Shown here one piece after another: positions 7,130-15,568 of a stretch of DNA of 41,310 nucleotides (the stretch's first letter is position 1; each line of letters starts with the position of its first letter). The notes beneath the pieces were generated by a model. That model was not told the origin of the DNA. It saw only the letters and a list, made by a program, of their open reading frames with translations, and ran no database searches. A program made the position numbers and the translations under genes. Source of the DNA: Acinetobacter parvus DSM 16617 = CIP 108168 (lineage in GTDB: Bacteria; Pseudomonadota; Gammaproteobacteria; Pseudomonadales; Moraxellaceae). Location of the stretch: contig NZ_KB849212.1 of NCBI RefSeq assembly GCF_000368025.1, positions 1,023,053 to 1,064,362 on the forward strand, read 5' to 3'.

Positions 7130-9904
7130 TTATTCAAAATCTAATGCAATAATTGCACTCGGATCAATTAATCTTTGCCATAACTTGTAAACGATCTCAC
7201 GGGTATCGTGCCAGTCCGCAGCACTGACTTGCATAGATTGATTTGCAAGGGCTAAACGGTGGCTCTCGGCTCGTTCACGGAGATAAGCTTGTATGAGTGC
7301 TGTGGCATCTTCACTGGATAAGCAGCCTGCTTGAGCAGCATCTTCAAGAATTCTTACATTGTCGGAAAAATGGGCGAGATCTGGATTCGTCCCACTCCAT
7401 GCAAGCACTGCATACTGTGCCATAAATTCGATGTCAACGATACCACCTGAGTCCTGTTTTAAATGAAAAATCCCATGTTTTTTTTGCTCTGTAGATGAAC
7501 CCAGGTGATCTTTCATTTTTTGACGCATTTTCAGCACTTCCTGACGAACTTCATCTTCATCACGGACTTGGGTCAGAATCTGGCAACGAATCTGTTCAAA
7601 CTGCTGGCATAAATCGGTATCACCCGCGATTGAACGTGCCCGAACCAGTGCCTGATGTTCCCATAGCCATGCGCTTTTTTGCTGATAATGTTCATAGGCT
7701 TTCAGACTAGTGACCAACATCCCTGCCTCACCCGAGGGTCTGAGACGTGTATCAATTTCATACACCCGTCCATCCAGCGTTTGCGTGGTCATCAGGGACA
7801 TAAACTTTTGTGCCACCCGAATGGCGAACTCGGCACCACTAATTCTTTTCTTGCCATCAGTTTCACTTTGTTCCTCAAGGGCATGGATAAACACCAGATC
7901 AAGGTCAGAACCATAACCCAGCTCAATCCCACCCAGCTTGCCATAACCAATCACCGCAAAACCTTTGGCATCGAGACGACAGCGCTGACCATTGATTCCG
8001 ACAGGATAGCCATGCCGTTCCACAACCGCCTGATAGGCTAAATTTAAAGTTGCCTGAACGCTGACTTCGGCAATATCAGTTAAGGCATCGGAAACTTTCA
8101 TCAGTGGACTTTCAGCCAGCACATCACTGGCGGCAACAGTCAATACATTGCTCTTTTTGAATAGCCGCAATACCCGCATCTGGTCTTCGACCTGATCAAT
8201 CTCGATACGCAGTAATTGCTGACGCAATGAATCTTCCAGATCTTTGCGTTGTGGCAAGCCAAAATCCATCGACAAAAATTCATCCAGCAACACTGGATAT
8301 TGCGCCAGTTCCTCACAAATCCAGGGACTGACGGTTGCCATTTTGACCAGTCGCTGCAAGGCACCACGGCTCTCCATCAACATCACCAAATACACGGTAC
8401 GGCGCAGCACTGACTCCACCAATGGCATCAAACGTAACAAAGCGACTTGTGGTTGCGGTGACTGTAAGATTGCCTCGATCAAATGCGGCCAGAATTTCTT
8501 TAAACGTTCCAGCGCACTGGCTGGGATTTTGCGTAGTGCTTGCCCATGCCAGAAATTTTGAATCAAATTCTTGGCATCTTCATCCAGCACCGTGTTGAGA
8601 CGCTGTTCCAGTTGTGAAAAATCATCAATCGGTGCAGAAAACTCCTGTTCCTGAATCAGTTGCTTGAACTGAACTTTCACCTTGTCACGCTTCTGGTTCA
8701 ACACATCGAGAAAGGCTTGCCAATCTGCAAAGCCCAAAGTCTCAATCATGCGCTGCCTTAATTCAGGTTCATTTGGCAGGGACTGGGTTTGCTGATCATT
8801 CAATGCCTGAATAGCATGCTCAACCCGTCTTAAAAACAGGTAGGCATCTTCAAGGTCAATCACCGCCTGCTGATCCAGTAATTCAGCCTCACCGAGATGA
8901 TGTAAATTGACCAGACATTGACGGTCCTGCAACTCACGTTTTGAGCCACCATAAATCAGCTGAAATACTTGGACGATAAATTCAATTTCACGAATGCCGC
9001 CAGCACCAAGTTTAATATCATCCTCAATATTACGGCGCATCACCTCACGTTCGATCATGGCTTTCATTTCACGCATTGCGGCAAAGGCGGAATAATCCAC
9101 ATAACGGCGGAAAACAAATGGACGCGCCATTTCCATCAGTTCAGCGCCTGCCTTGCCACCTGTAATCACCCGTGCCTTGATCCAGGCATAACGCTCCCAT
9201 TCACGTCCATGCTGGCTTAAATATTTTTCCAGTCCCGTATGGCTAATCGCCAAGGCAGAACCATCCCCCCAAGGACGTAAACGCATATCAACACGGAATA
9301 CAAAACCATCCGCACTAATGTGATCCAGCAAGTAAATCAGCTTTTGTCCCCAGAGAATGCAGAACTGCTGTACATCTATACATTTACGCCCATTGGTTTC
9401 ACCCTGTTCATCAAAGGCAAATATCAGGTCAATGTCACTGGAAAGATTCAGCTCCTGCGCACCCAACTTCCCCATACCAATCACAATCAAGTCCTGAACC
9501 TGACCTGAATAGCCTATCGGTTCGCCATGTTTGGCAATCAGGGGAACAAGTGCAAATGCCTTGGCTGCACAGATACAGGCATCAGCAAAATCAGAAAGTT
9601 CACGGGTCAGGGTAACGACATTGGTGAGTTGATTGGCATCCTGCCAAATCCAGCGAAACATCAGTCTGGCACGTAGAATACGCAAGGCTTTCATCCAGGC
9701 CTGCTCATCAGTTAAATCTATGACAGCATGCTGGACTTTCTGGTGGATACTTTCAGTTGAAAGCGAATCAAGAAATTGATCTTCCAAGTAGTCTTGTTCT
9801 AATTGTGTCTGGTATAAATTTAAAACTTGCTCAGCATATTGGCTTGCAACCAAGGTTTTTTGTCGCTGTTCCACATTCATATAAAAAAGCTCGACTAATG
9901 TCAT
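7130..9904 (-). CDS. glnE: Glutamine synthetase adenylyltransferase/deadenylylase
   Basis: A 924-residue bifunctional enzyme that adds AMP to, or removes it from, glutamine synthetase in response to nitrogen status signalled by PII. Two nucleotidyltransferase domains are visible: the N-terminal one has GMGKLGAQELNLSSDIDL and the C-terminal one GYGKLGGIELGYGSDLDL, both with the GS...DxD metal motif; helical regulatory segments follow each. E. coli GlnE is 946 residues, so this is full length. The start at 9904 is the first ATG; a second in-frame ATG at 9880 (MNVEQRQ) is a possible alternative. It lies 49 bases after a histidine kinase gene, probably on one transcript. Confidence 0.96.
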   Translation of the reverse strand: MTLVELFYMNVEQRQKTLVASQYAEQVLNLYQTQLEQDYLEDQFLDSLSTESIHQKVQHAVIDLTDEQAWMKALRILRARLMFRWIWQDANQLTNVVTLTRELSDFADACICAAKAFALVPLIAKHGEPIGYSGQVQDLIVIGMGKLGAQELNLSSDIDLIFAFDEQGETNGRKCIDVQQFCILWGQKLIYLLDHISADGFVFRVDMRLRPWGDGSALAISHTGLEKYLSQHGREWERYAWIKARVITGGKAGAELMEMARPFVFRRYVDYSAFAAMREMKAMIEREVMRRNIEDDIKLGAGGIREIEFIVQVFQLIYGGSKRELQDRQCLVNLHHLGEAELLDQQAVIDLEDAYLFLRRVEHAIQALNDQQTQSLPNEPELRQRMIETLGFADWQAFLDVLNQKRDKVKVQFKQLIQEQEFSAPIDDFSQLEQRLNTVLDEDAKNLIQNFWHGQALRKIPASALERLKKFWPHLIEAILQSPQPQVALLRLMPLVESVLRRTVYLVMLMESRGALQRLVKMATVSPWICEELAQYPVLLDEFLSMDFGLPQRKDLEDSLRQQLLRIEIDQVEDQMRVLRLFKKSNVLTVAASDVLAESPLMKVSDALTDIAEVSVQATLNLAYQAVVERHGYPVGINGQRCRLDAKGFAVIGYGKLGGIELGYGSDLDLVFIHALEEQSETDGKKRISGAEFAIRVAQKFMSLMTTQTLDGRVYEIDTRLRPSGEAGMLVTSLKAYEHYQQKSAWLWEHQALVRARSIAGDTDLCQQFEQIRCQILTQVRDEDEVRQEVLKMRQKMKDHLGSSTEQKKHGIFHLKQDSGGIVDIEFMAQYAVLAWSGTNPDLAHFSDNVRILEDAAQAGCLSSEDATALIQAYLRERAESHRLALANQSMQVSAADWHDTREIVYKLWQRLIDPSAIIALDFE

Positions 9905-9953
9905 GTCATCTCAGATCATTTATATCAGTTACGAACTTATCTTTAAATTCTCT

Positions 9954-11225
9954 TTAGGCTAATTTTACTTTGGTTTTAGGTTGTTCAACACATACATCCA
10001 TGTGCTCACCTGCGACTGGCAACAGCACCTTAAAGGTGGTTCCCTCACCCTCTTTCGAGCTGACGCTAATTTCGCCATGATTTAAATCGACAAAACGCTT
10101 GCACAAGGTCAAGCCTAAGCCTGCACCCTTTTCACCTGCCGTACCTTTTAAACTGACAGTTAGGCGAGGATGGAACAACTCTGCCATTTGCTCATCGGTC
10201 ATACCCAAACCTGTATCCTGAATATAAATGGCAACATGGCGACCCTGCTCTTCCGCCCGAATCGACACCACGCCTAAACCATCTATATCGGTAAATTTCA
10301 AGGCATTGGACACCAAATTCTGAATCAGGGAAGTGACCATATTCATATCAGCATAAGCCTTGATATGTTCTGGCACATCATTGATCAGGTTTATATTTTT
10401 CCTGACCGCAAGCGTCCTTAAAACATCCGTGACAATGGTGGTCACTTGTCTTAACTTAAACTCAATAGGATAAGCGCTAAAGCGTCCACCCTCGGCCATT
10501 GACCAATTTAACAGACTTTCCAGCAGGTTATAGGTCGACTGGGCAGTATCATAAAGATAGTCTGCAATATTCTGGACACTTGCCTCATCCAGTGTGTCAC
10601 GCTCTTTTGCCAGAATCTCGGAAAAACCCAGCAAACCATGAAATGGCGCACGGAGGTCATGGGAAATAATGGAGAAGAACTTGGTTTTACTAAAATTAAG
10701 CGCCGCTTCCTGTTGGTATAATTCTTTTAATTCGTCATGGTTAAACTTCAATTCCAGTTGCTGCATGAAACTGACACAATGCGCCTGCAACAATTGTTTT
10801 TGTAAGTCAGTAAATTCCTGAGCCGCTTCATCGAATAAAATCACATAACCCAAGGCAGTCTGATTGGGATGTCTGAGTTGCAGGGCGATTGCGGTTTGCG
10901 CTTTTCGCTTAAGTGAAGCCAGAAAAGCCAGCAATGTTGGATATTGTGGATGTTTACAGTCAATCAGGTCATCATTCACAAATAAGGTATTTAAGCTCTT
11001 GGTAATTTTTGAAGAATCAATCACTTTTAATTTTTCAGGGCAACGATGCCAAAGATAAGGTTCCTGATGAAAAACAAGCAATGCGGTATTGGCCTGCATC
11101 AGGTTTCGGTTAAACTGCAAAAATTGCTCAAGCAAGTTTTGTTCTGAAGTTACACCTAAAGAAAGAGAAATTTTACAAGCACTTAACTTATCAGCCTGAT
11201 GTAATTCTAATAGTTGAATCGCCAT
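9954..11225 (-). CDS. Soluble sensor histidine kinase (GAF-like + HisKA + HATPase)
   Basis: A 423-residue kinase without membrane segments. Residues about 10-155 look like a small-molecule sensing GAF-type domain (my reading, weak). HisKA follows with FSIISHDLRAPF, putting the phosphorylated histidine at H189. The ATPase domain has the N box (QNLVSNALKFTD), DTGLGM, and the G2 box KGAGLGLTLCKRF. No receiver domain and no adjacent response regulator are visible, so it is an orphan. It lies 49 bases upstream of glnE, hinting at a cytoplasmic metabolic signal, possibly nitrogen-related; that is inference only. The IS200/IS605 element sits about 210 bases upstream of its start. Confidence 0.88.
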   Translation of the reverse strand: MAIQLLELHQADKLSACKISLSLGVTSEQNLLEQFLQFNRNLMQANTALLVFHQEPYLWHRCPEKLKVIDSSKITKSLNTLFVNDDLIDCKHPQYPTLLAFLASLKRKAQTAIALQLRHPNQTALGYVILFDEAAQEFTDLQKQLLQAHCVSFMQQLELKFNHDELKELYQQEAALNFSKTKFFSIISHDLRAPFHGLLGFSEILAKERDTLDEASVQNIADYLYDTAQSTYNLLESLLNWSMAEGGRFSAYPIEFKLRQVTTIVTDVLRTLAVRKNINLINDVPEHIKAYADMNMVTSLIQNLVSNALKFTDIDGLGVVSIRAEEQGRHVAIYIQDTGLGMTDEQMAELFHPRLTVSLKGTAGEKGAGLGLTLCKRFVDLNHGEISVSSKEGEGTTFKVLLPVAGEHMDVCVEQPKTKVKLA

Positions 11226-11434
11226 GCTCGCCTCTCGAATATTATCGTTATGACATGTATGTAGGTTTTATTTAAAAAAGAATGAGAAAATCATCCCCAC
11301 TATTAACAAACTTTAACATAAAAGACAATTCTTGATTAGATCAATTCGCAACAAAACGTGACCTTTCAACAAAAATTTATTTCTGCTTATAAAACAAGCA
11401 ACTTCGCTGTTTCTGAACATTTTCATGAAAACAC

Positions 11435-11640
11435 TTGACATCCTCCCCGACCTAAAGGACGGGGATTCCTACTGCTAGACGCTCATGTCCGAGCGCAAGA
11501 ATATTCAGTGCGGAATTTACATCCCGATCATGGAGCGTACCGCACTCCATACACTGCCATTCTCTTATTCCAAGACCTGCCCTACCTTTCGGACTACTGG
11601 AGCGTGAGCCACAGCACGAACACGTTTGGGTGGTATACGC
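11435..11640 (-). ncRNA. Predicted right-end guide RNA (omega RNA) of the TnpB element
   Basis: In characterised IS200/IS605 elements TnpB is guided by an RNA from the 3' part of tnpB through the right end, with the guide read from DNA just beyond the element. Here that region is the end of tnpB plus the hairpin at 11445-11464. The guide would start near 11434 and run to lower coordinates on the minus strand. This is inferred from family knowledge; the 5' boundary is arbitrary. Confidence 0.4.
11445..11464. repeat. Right-end subterminal hairpin of the IS200/IS605 element
   Basis: The sequence CCCCGACCTAAAGGACGGGG folds as a stem with one A/A mismatch and loop TAAA. It overlaps the last codon and stop of tnpB (11452-11454), so coding, transposition and guide-RNA functions share these bases. 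Confidence 0.8.
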
Positions 11641-12510
11641 TTCATTGACTTCTTCATACCATACCCCTGCGTTCTCGCATTTATACTTGAGCATGGTTCT
11701 TAGTGTTGTCCAACTTGCATCTAGCACTGATTTAGCTAATTTAGTTTGTGCGAGTGCTTTGGCATTCACATTGCCAATGAAGATTGCTGCATGTTCATTC
11801 ACCAGTTTATGGCTGAATTGATGCAGCATGTTTTGACGTATATTTTTAATCTTGGCGTGAATCGCTTTGACGCGTTTCTTATTTCTAGCTCGTTGGGCTA
11901 TGCCAAGTTTTTGTTCGTATTGGCGATAGATTTTAGGAGCTTTGAGCTTTATACCATCTGAACAAGTGGCTAAATCCTTTAAACCCAAGTCTATGCCAAT
12001 TGAGGTTTTAGCGCTGGTTTTCTCTGTTTTAATTGAATCAACTACAAGACAGACATACCAACGCCCACGACTATCCTCTACAAACGAGCCTGTTTTAACA
12101 TTGTATTTGCTTAGTCCGTAGCTGTCCCATAGTTTGAATTGATGCTTGCCGTATTGAACATATCCATCAGCATATTTGATTGCTACTTTCTTGAACGGTA
12201 TCCAGCCCAATGAACGCCTAGCTGATTTTTTATTGCTGACTCGCCATTTTAATTTTGCTTTTTTGAATTGCTTTCTGCGTGTAATGAGTTCTTCTGTTAT
12301 GGCTTGAATGGTTTGACTATGCAAATTGCATTCTTTCGATGTGCCTTTTGTGTATTTAGCAATATCGTATGCTGAAAAGAATTGTTGTTTTCGTTGTAGA
12401 TGTTTAAAACACAAATCATTCACGTAATTCCAGACAAAATTCACCTCAGATGCCATCTGATTTAGCACCTTGCAATGTTTGTCTTTTATGCGTAATTTGA
12501 GTGTTTTCAT
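11452..12510 (-). CDS. tnpB: TnpB/OrfB RNA-guided nuclease of the IS200/IS605 element
   Basis: A 352-residue OrfB_IS605 protein. Its N-terminal helical domain leads to a split RuvC nuclease. RuvC-I is GIDLGLKDLAT with D174; RuvC-III is HDRDVNSALNI with D328/D330; between them is a zinc ribbon with C297-x2-C300 and C320-x2-C323. The usual RuvC-II glutamate is missing: the segment reads IFIGNVNAKAL, with G246 where E is expected. A cluster EEVNE (286-290) just before the zinc ribbon could supply a relocated glutamate, as reported for TnpB lineages with a rearranged RuvC site. The stop lies inside the right-end hairpin. TnpB proteins cut DNA at sites matching their guide and help retain the element. 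Confidence 0.92.
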   Translation of the reverse strand: MKTLKLRIKDKHCKVLNQMASEVNFVWNYVNDLCFKHLQRKQQFFSAYDIAKYTKGTSKECNLHSQTIQAITEELITRRKQFKKAKLKWRVSNKKSARRSLGWIPFKKVAIKYADGYVQYGKHQFKLWDSYGLSKYNVKTGSFVEDSRGRWYVCLVVDSIKTEKTSAKTSIGIDLGLKDLATCSDGIKLKAPKIYRQYEQKLGIAQRARNKKRVKAIHAKIKNIRQNMLHQFSHKLVNEHAAIFIGNVNAKALAQTKLAKSVLDASWTTLRTMLKYKCENAGVWYEEVNEAYTTQTCSCCGSRSSSPKGRAGLGIREWQCMECGTLHDRDVNSALNILALGHERLAVGIPVL

Positions 12511-12530
12511 TGCTAAAATATATTTGGTCT

Positions 12531-12944
12531 ATGAGCTATAGTCAAGAGATTAGGACAGGTCGACATTGTGTTTTTAATATGCACGTTCATTTAGTCTTTG
12601 TGGCTAAATATCGGCGTGATGTTTTTACTAAAGCAATGCTTGAAACGATGCGTGAAGTATTTGAGCGTGTATGCTTGGACTTTGAAGCTGAGTTGGTAGA
12701 GTTTGACGGTGAACATGACCATGTACATTTGCTCGTCAATTATCCGCCTAAAGTCGCTATTTCTAGTTTGGTAAATAGCTTGAAAGGTGCATCTAGTCGA
12801 ATTTTACGAACCAAACACCCTGAAATTAAAAGCAAATTATGGGGTAATGCCTTGTGGTCGCCTAGTTACTTCGCTGCATCATGCGCAGGTGCGCCTATTG
12901 GGATTATTAAGCAGTATATTCAACAACAGCAAACACCGCATTAA
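12531..12944 (+). CDS. tnpA: IS200-type Y1 transposase
   Basis: A 137-residue single-strand transposase. The HUH motif is H64-V-H66 in HDHVHLLV and the catalytic tyrosine is Y129 in IIKQYIQQQ, so the active site is complete. I chose ATG 12531 (MSYSQEIRTG) over the upstream start at 12501, because the conserved domain begins at residue 11 (RHCVFNMHVHLVFV) and the longer frame overlaps tnpB. It excises and inserts the element as single-stranded circles by recognising the subterminal hairpins. Transcription runs toward the left end, as in IS608-type elements. Confidence 0.92.
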   Translation: MSYSQEIRTGRHCVFNMHVHLVFVAKYRRDVFTKAMLETMREVFERVCLDFEAELVEFDGEHDHVHLLVNYPPKVAISSLVNSLKGASSRILRTKHPEIKSKLWGNALWSPSYFAASCAGAPIGIIKQYIQQQQTPH

Positions 12945-12967
12945 TGGCTTACGCCAGTCGCTTATAT

Positions 12968-12987
12968 CCTCGGGCTAAACCCCGAGG
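12968..12987. repeat. Left-end subterminal hairpin of the IS200/IS605 element
   Basis: CCTCGGG (12968-12974) pairs with CCCGAGG (12981-12987) around a six-base loop. It lies 24 bases after the tnpA stop and fits the TnpA recognition hairpin at the left end of this family. Confidence 0.8.
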
Positions 12988-13055
12988 TTTTACGCTCCAA
13001 TGGATAAAAAATCTATAAATTGCTCTAAAATTCAACAACTGATCATTATGCATGA

Positions 13056-13083
13056 TTGACAACTGCTTTAAACAGGGTATTAT
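13056..13083 (+). promoter_or_regulatory. Sigma-70 promoter of tRNA-Leu
   Basis: A perfect -35 TTGACA (13056-13061), a 16-base spacer and a near-consensus -10 TATTAT (13078-13083) lie 26 bases before the tRNA. It is one of the strongest promoters visible in the window. The IS200/IS605 element ends about 50 bases upstream and leaves it intact. Confidence 0.85.
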
Positions 13084-13108
13084 ACGCAGCACAAAGCATC
13101 GCACTCTT

Positions 13109-13195
13109 CCCGAGGTGGTGAAATTGGTAGACGCGGCGGACTCAAAATCCGCTGTCAGAGATGACGTGTCGGTTCGAGTCCGACCCTCGGGACCA
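13109..13195 (+). tRNA. tRNA-Leu (anticodon CAA)
   Basis: An 87-base class II tRNA. The acceptor stem is CCCGAGG (13109-13115) with CCTCGGG (13185-13191), discriminator A and encoded CCA at 13193-13195. The anticodon stem GCGGA/TCCGC encloses loop CTCAAAA, giving anticodon CAA, which reads UUG. A long variable arm typical of leucine tRNA follows, then the T arm with GGTTCGAGTCC. Confidence 0.96.
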
Positions 13196-13202
13196 AGATT
13201 TC

Positions 13203-13240
13203 AAAAACCCCAAACTGGCATTAAAAGTTTGGGGTTTTTT
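13203..13240 (+). terminator. Rho-independent terminator after tRNA-Leu
   Basis: CCCCAAAC (13208-13215) pairs with GTTTGGGG (13227-13234), extended by flanking A/T pairs and followed by six T. It lies 12 bases past the tRNA and should isolate it from queA. Confidence 0.9.
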
Positions 13241-13296
13241 ATTTTAGGGATAAACCTTGGAAAGATGCTGTTCTGATTCGATATGGAAAAGAAATT

Positions 13297-14334
13297 ATGC
13301 AACTCTCTGACTTCTCTTTTGATCTTCCTGATGAACTGATTGCACGTTATCCATTAGAAAGCCGCAGCGCCTCACGCCTACTGCATATCGACCCACAGGG
13401 TCATTACCATGACCATGTCTTTACCGATATCCTGAATTTACTGGAAGATGGTGATTTATTGGTGCTAAATGACACCAAGGTCATGAAAGCACGTTTAAAA
13501 GGAAAGCGTGCCACAGGCGGTGCCATTGAAGTTCTGGTTGAACGGATGCTAGATACCCACACCGCTCATTGCCACATTAAGTCAAGCAACTCACCCAAGG
13601 CTGGTGCAGAGCTATATATTGGTGAAGATGCCATTCCTGTGACGGTACAGGGTCGCCATGAAAACCTGTTTATCGTTGAGTTTGCACAACCAATTTTATC
13701 TGTGCTTGATCAATATGGCCAATTGCCAATTCCCCCCTATTTTAACCGTGAAGCTGAAGAAATTGATACCGAACGTTATCAAACGGTATTTCACGACCCT
13801 GAAAAAATTGCCAGTGTAGCAGCCCCAACAGCAAGCCTGCATTTCGACCAAGACCTATTGGAAAAATTGGCAGCCAAAGGTGTGCAAAAAACCTTTGTGA
13901 CCCTGCATGTCGGTGCTGGGACATTTATGCCTGTACGCACCACCGACATCACCAATCATATTATGCACAGTGAATGGTGTGACGTACCACAGGCAACCAT
14001 TGACCTGATTTTGGAAACCAAGGCGCGTGGCAATAAAGTCATTGCTGTGGGTACAACCGCAACCCGTGCCCTTGAAAGTGCAGCGCAAGCCAATCAAGGT
14101 CAGATTGCAGCATGGACAGGTGATACACAAATCTTTATCTATCCAGGTTATCAATTCTGTATCGTGGATCGACTGATCACCAATTTCCATTTACCAGAAT
14201 CCACCTTGTTGATGCTGGTTTCAGCCTTATCAAATCGAGAAAATATTTTAGCGGCCTATCAACATGCTGTTGAACAGCGCTATCGTTTCTTTAGTTATGG
14301 CGATGCGATGCTGGTTGATAAACTAGAAATTTAA
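13297..14334 (+). CDS. queA: S-adenosylmethionine:tRNA ribosyltransferase-isomerase
   Basis: A 345-residue enzyme that transfers and isomerises the ribosyl part of SAM onto preQ1-modified tRNA, making epoxyqueuosine in the queuosine pathway. The opening FSFDLPDELIARYPLESRSASRLL, the central HVGAGTFMPVR and the late ITNFHLPESTLLMLVSA are all QueA family signatures. Length is close to E. coli QueA (356). The start ATG 13297 has only a weak ribosome site (GGAAAAG). tgt, which acts earlier in the same pathway, lies about 2.2 kb downstream on the same strand, separated by the DUF3137-like/LemA pair, an arrangement looser than the usual queA-tgt operon. Confidence 0.95.
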   Translation: MQLSDFSFDLPDELIARYPLESRSASRLLHIDPQGHYHDHVFTDILNLLEDGDLLVLNDTKVMKARLKGKRATGGAIEVLVERMLDTHTAHCHIKSSNSPKAGAELYIGEDAIPVTVQGRHENLFIVEFAQPILSVLDQYGQLPIPPYFNREAEEIDTERYQTVFHDPEKIASVAAPTASLHFDQDLLEKLAAKGVQKTFVTLHVGAGTFMPVRTTDITNHIMHSEWCDVPQATIDLILETKARGNKVIAVGTTATRALESAAQANQGQIAAWTGDTQIFIYPGYQFCIVDRLITNFHLPESTLLMLVSALSNRENILAAYQHAVEQRYRFFSYGDAMLVDKLEI

Positions 14335-14345
14335 AGAATATAAAG

Positions 14346-14371
14346 ATAGGCTAAATCAAGGTTTAGCCTAT
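14346..14371 (+). terminator. Hairpin downstream of queA, possible terminator
   Basis: A perfect 10-bp stem, ATAGGCTAAA with TTTAGCCTAT, lies 12 bases after the queA stop. No strong T run follows, so it is either a weak terminator or a 3'-end stabilising structure. Confidence 0.45.
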
Positions 14372-14511
14372 TGCTTCATAAAAATAAATTGAATGATAGG
14401 AAATTTACTTTGGGATAAACAACAATCAGATTCACATGCCACTTCTTGGTTTATGAAAGTTAAAGCATAATTAAACGATCTTAGCCTTATTACAATGAAT
14501 TGATCCTCTCC

Positions 14512-15537
14512 ATGCCGATCGACACCGTCCAAGAAGCCCTACATATAAGACGCAAAAAAAATGCCCAGGTTTTTCGCAATATTGCCCGACTTTGGGAGAT
14601 CGGGCAAAAATCACATAACGATCAGGAATTGCTGGATGCGTTGCATCCTTGGCGTGAGGATCATGGTTTACGCTTTTTTAATGTACTGCCTTATCTATTG
14701 GCAATTACCAGTATTAGTACACTCATTTTTGGCTATTTTCTTCATCCCCACATTCAGTTTATCTGGAGTTTTCTGGGGGCTTTTTTAACAGGCTTTTTAG
14801 CCTATTTACTCTATGAACCCAAAGAACCATTGACACAGGTCATCAATTATCTGGAACAGCGCATGACTGTATTGCGTTATGGTTTACAGTTTCAACAGTT
14901 GCCTGCCTACCTGCCCAATCAAGCACAGCCGTTATTGGTGATCAGTAGATTGAAGCAATTTTTCCCATTATTTAATCGTGGCACTGAATCTAACGAAATT
15001 ACGCAATATGCTTCAACTACATGGCATGATGGCATAACAGAACATCAGGTTCTGCTTTTTCAATACCACTACATCAGTGAAATGCCAATTTTTCAGGAAA
15101 ACAATGAGAAAAAAATCGTAAAAGAAATTCATAAGGATTTGTGGGGGGCTTTTATCTTTCAGATACCTGCGTTGGGTGTCGCGGTGAGCAATCAGCGTTC
15201 ACGTTTTTTTGCGCCCTATACCAACTCATGGCAAAGCAGCGATATTTTAATCAACCAGAAACTTAAAATTTTCGGTCTTGACCAGCATCAGCTCGCCAAG
15301 GAAGTTGGCCCCAGTATGACCTTAAAATTGCATGATTTTTTTGAACATTTTTCAGGTGATTTAATTTATCATCATGAAGAGCAAATTTTGTGTTACCTCG
15401 GCGAACAAAACCTTTTCCAAACCGCCAGTAAACGTAGTGAAATTCATGATATTTCAGCATTACGCGGACATTTACGTACCATGACCATGCCGCAATATCA
15501 AAAGTTTCAACAACTGATGCTGAATTTAATTAGCTAG
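14512..15537 (+). CDS. Membrane protein with DUF3137-like C-terminal domain, LemA partner
   Basis: A 341-residue protein from ATG 14512; a TTG at 14500 would add four residues, and neither start has a clear ribosome site. Two adjacent hydrophobic segments (about residues 58-76 and 80-99) form a hairpin in the inner membrane. The long C-terminal part is soluble and, by its predicted strands and its SSDILINQKLKIFGLD region, resembles DUF3137, a domain often found next to lemA. The function of that domain is unknown. lemA begins 31 bases after this stop, so the two are probably one operon. Assignment to DUF3137 is by resemblance only. Confidence 0.6.
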   Translation: MPIDTVQEALHIRRKKNAQVFRNIARLWEIGQKSHNDQELLDALHPWREDHGLRFFNVLPYLLAITSISTLIFGYFLHPHIQFIWSFLGAFLTGFLAYLLYEPKEPLTQVINYLEQRMTVLRYGLQFQQLPAYLPNQAQPLLVISRLKQFFPLFNRGTESNEITQYASTTWHDGITEHQVLLFQYHYISEMPIFQENNEKKIVKEIHKDLWGAFIFQIPALGVAVSNQRSRFFAPYTNSWQSSDILINQKLKIFGLDQHQLAKEVGPSMTLKLHDFFEHFSGDLIYHHEEQILCYLGEQNLFQTASKRSEIHDISALRGHLRTMTMPQYQKFQQLMLNLIS

Positions 15538-15568
15538 TAATCTGGCGATAACAATAAGAGGAATAGCG

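Larger units (their letters stand above)
11435..13005. mobile_element. IS200/IS605-family element with divergent tnpA and tnpB
   Basis: The element carries a Y1 HUH transposase gene (plus strand) and an OrfB/TnpB gene (minus strand) that diverge and nearly abut. Subterminal hairpins mark both ends: CCCCG...CGGGG at 11445-11464 beside the tnpB stop (right end) and CCTCGGG-ctaaac-CCCGAGG at 12968-12987 downstream of tnpA (left end). These imperfect palindromes replace inverted repeats in this family. Exact cleavage points are uncertain by several bases: the right end probably follows TGTCAA read on the minus strand (about 11435), and the left end is near 13000-13006. Both genes look intact, so the element may be active. 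Confidence 0.85.

Noticed and set aside
11340..13060. A CRISPR array or Cas12 locus around the TnpB gene
   Set aside because: No direct repeats with spacers are visible; TnpB is paired with a Y1 transposase and subterminal hairpins, as in IS200/IS605.
13052..13276. A 74-codon open frame across the tRNA-Leu region
   Set aside because: It runs through the promoter, tRNA and terminator; its protein is a translation of tRNA sequence.
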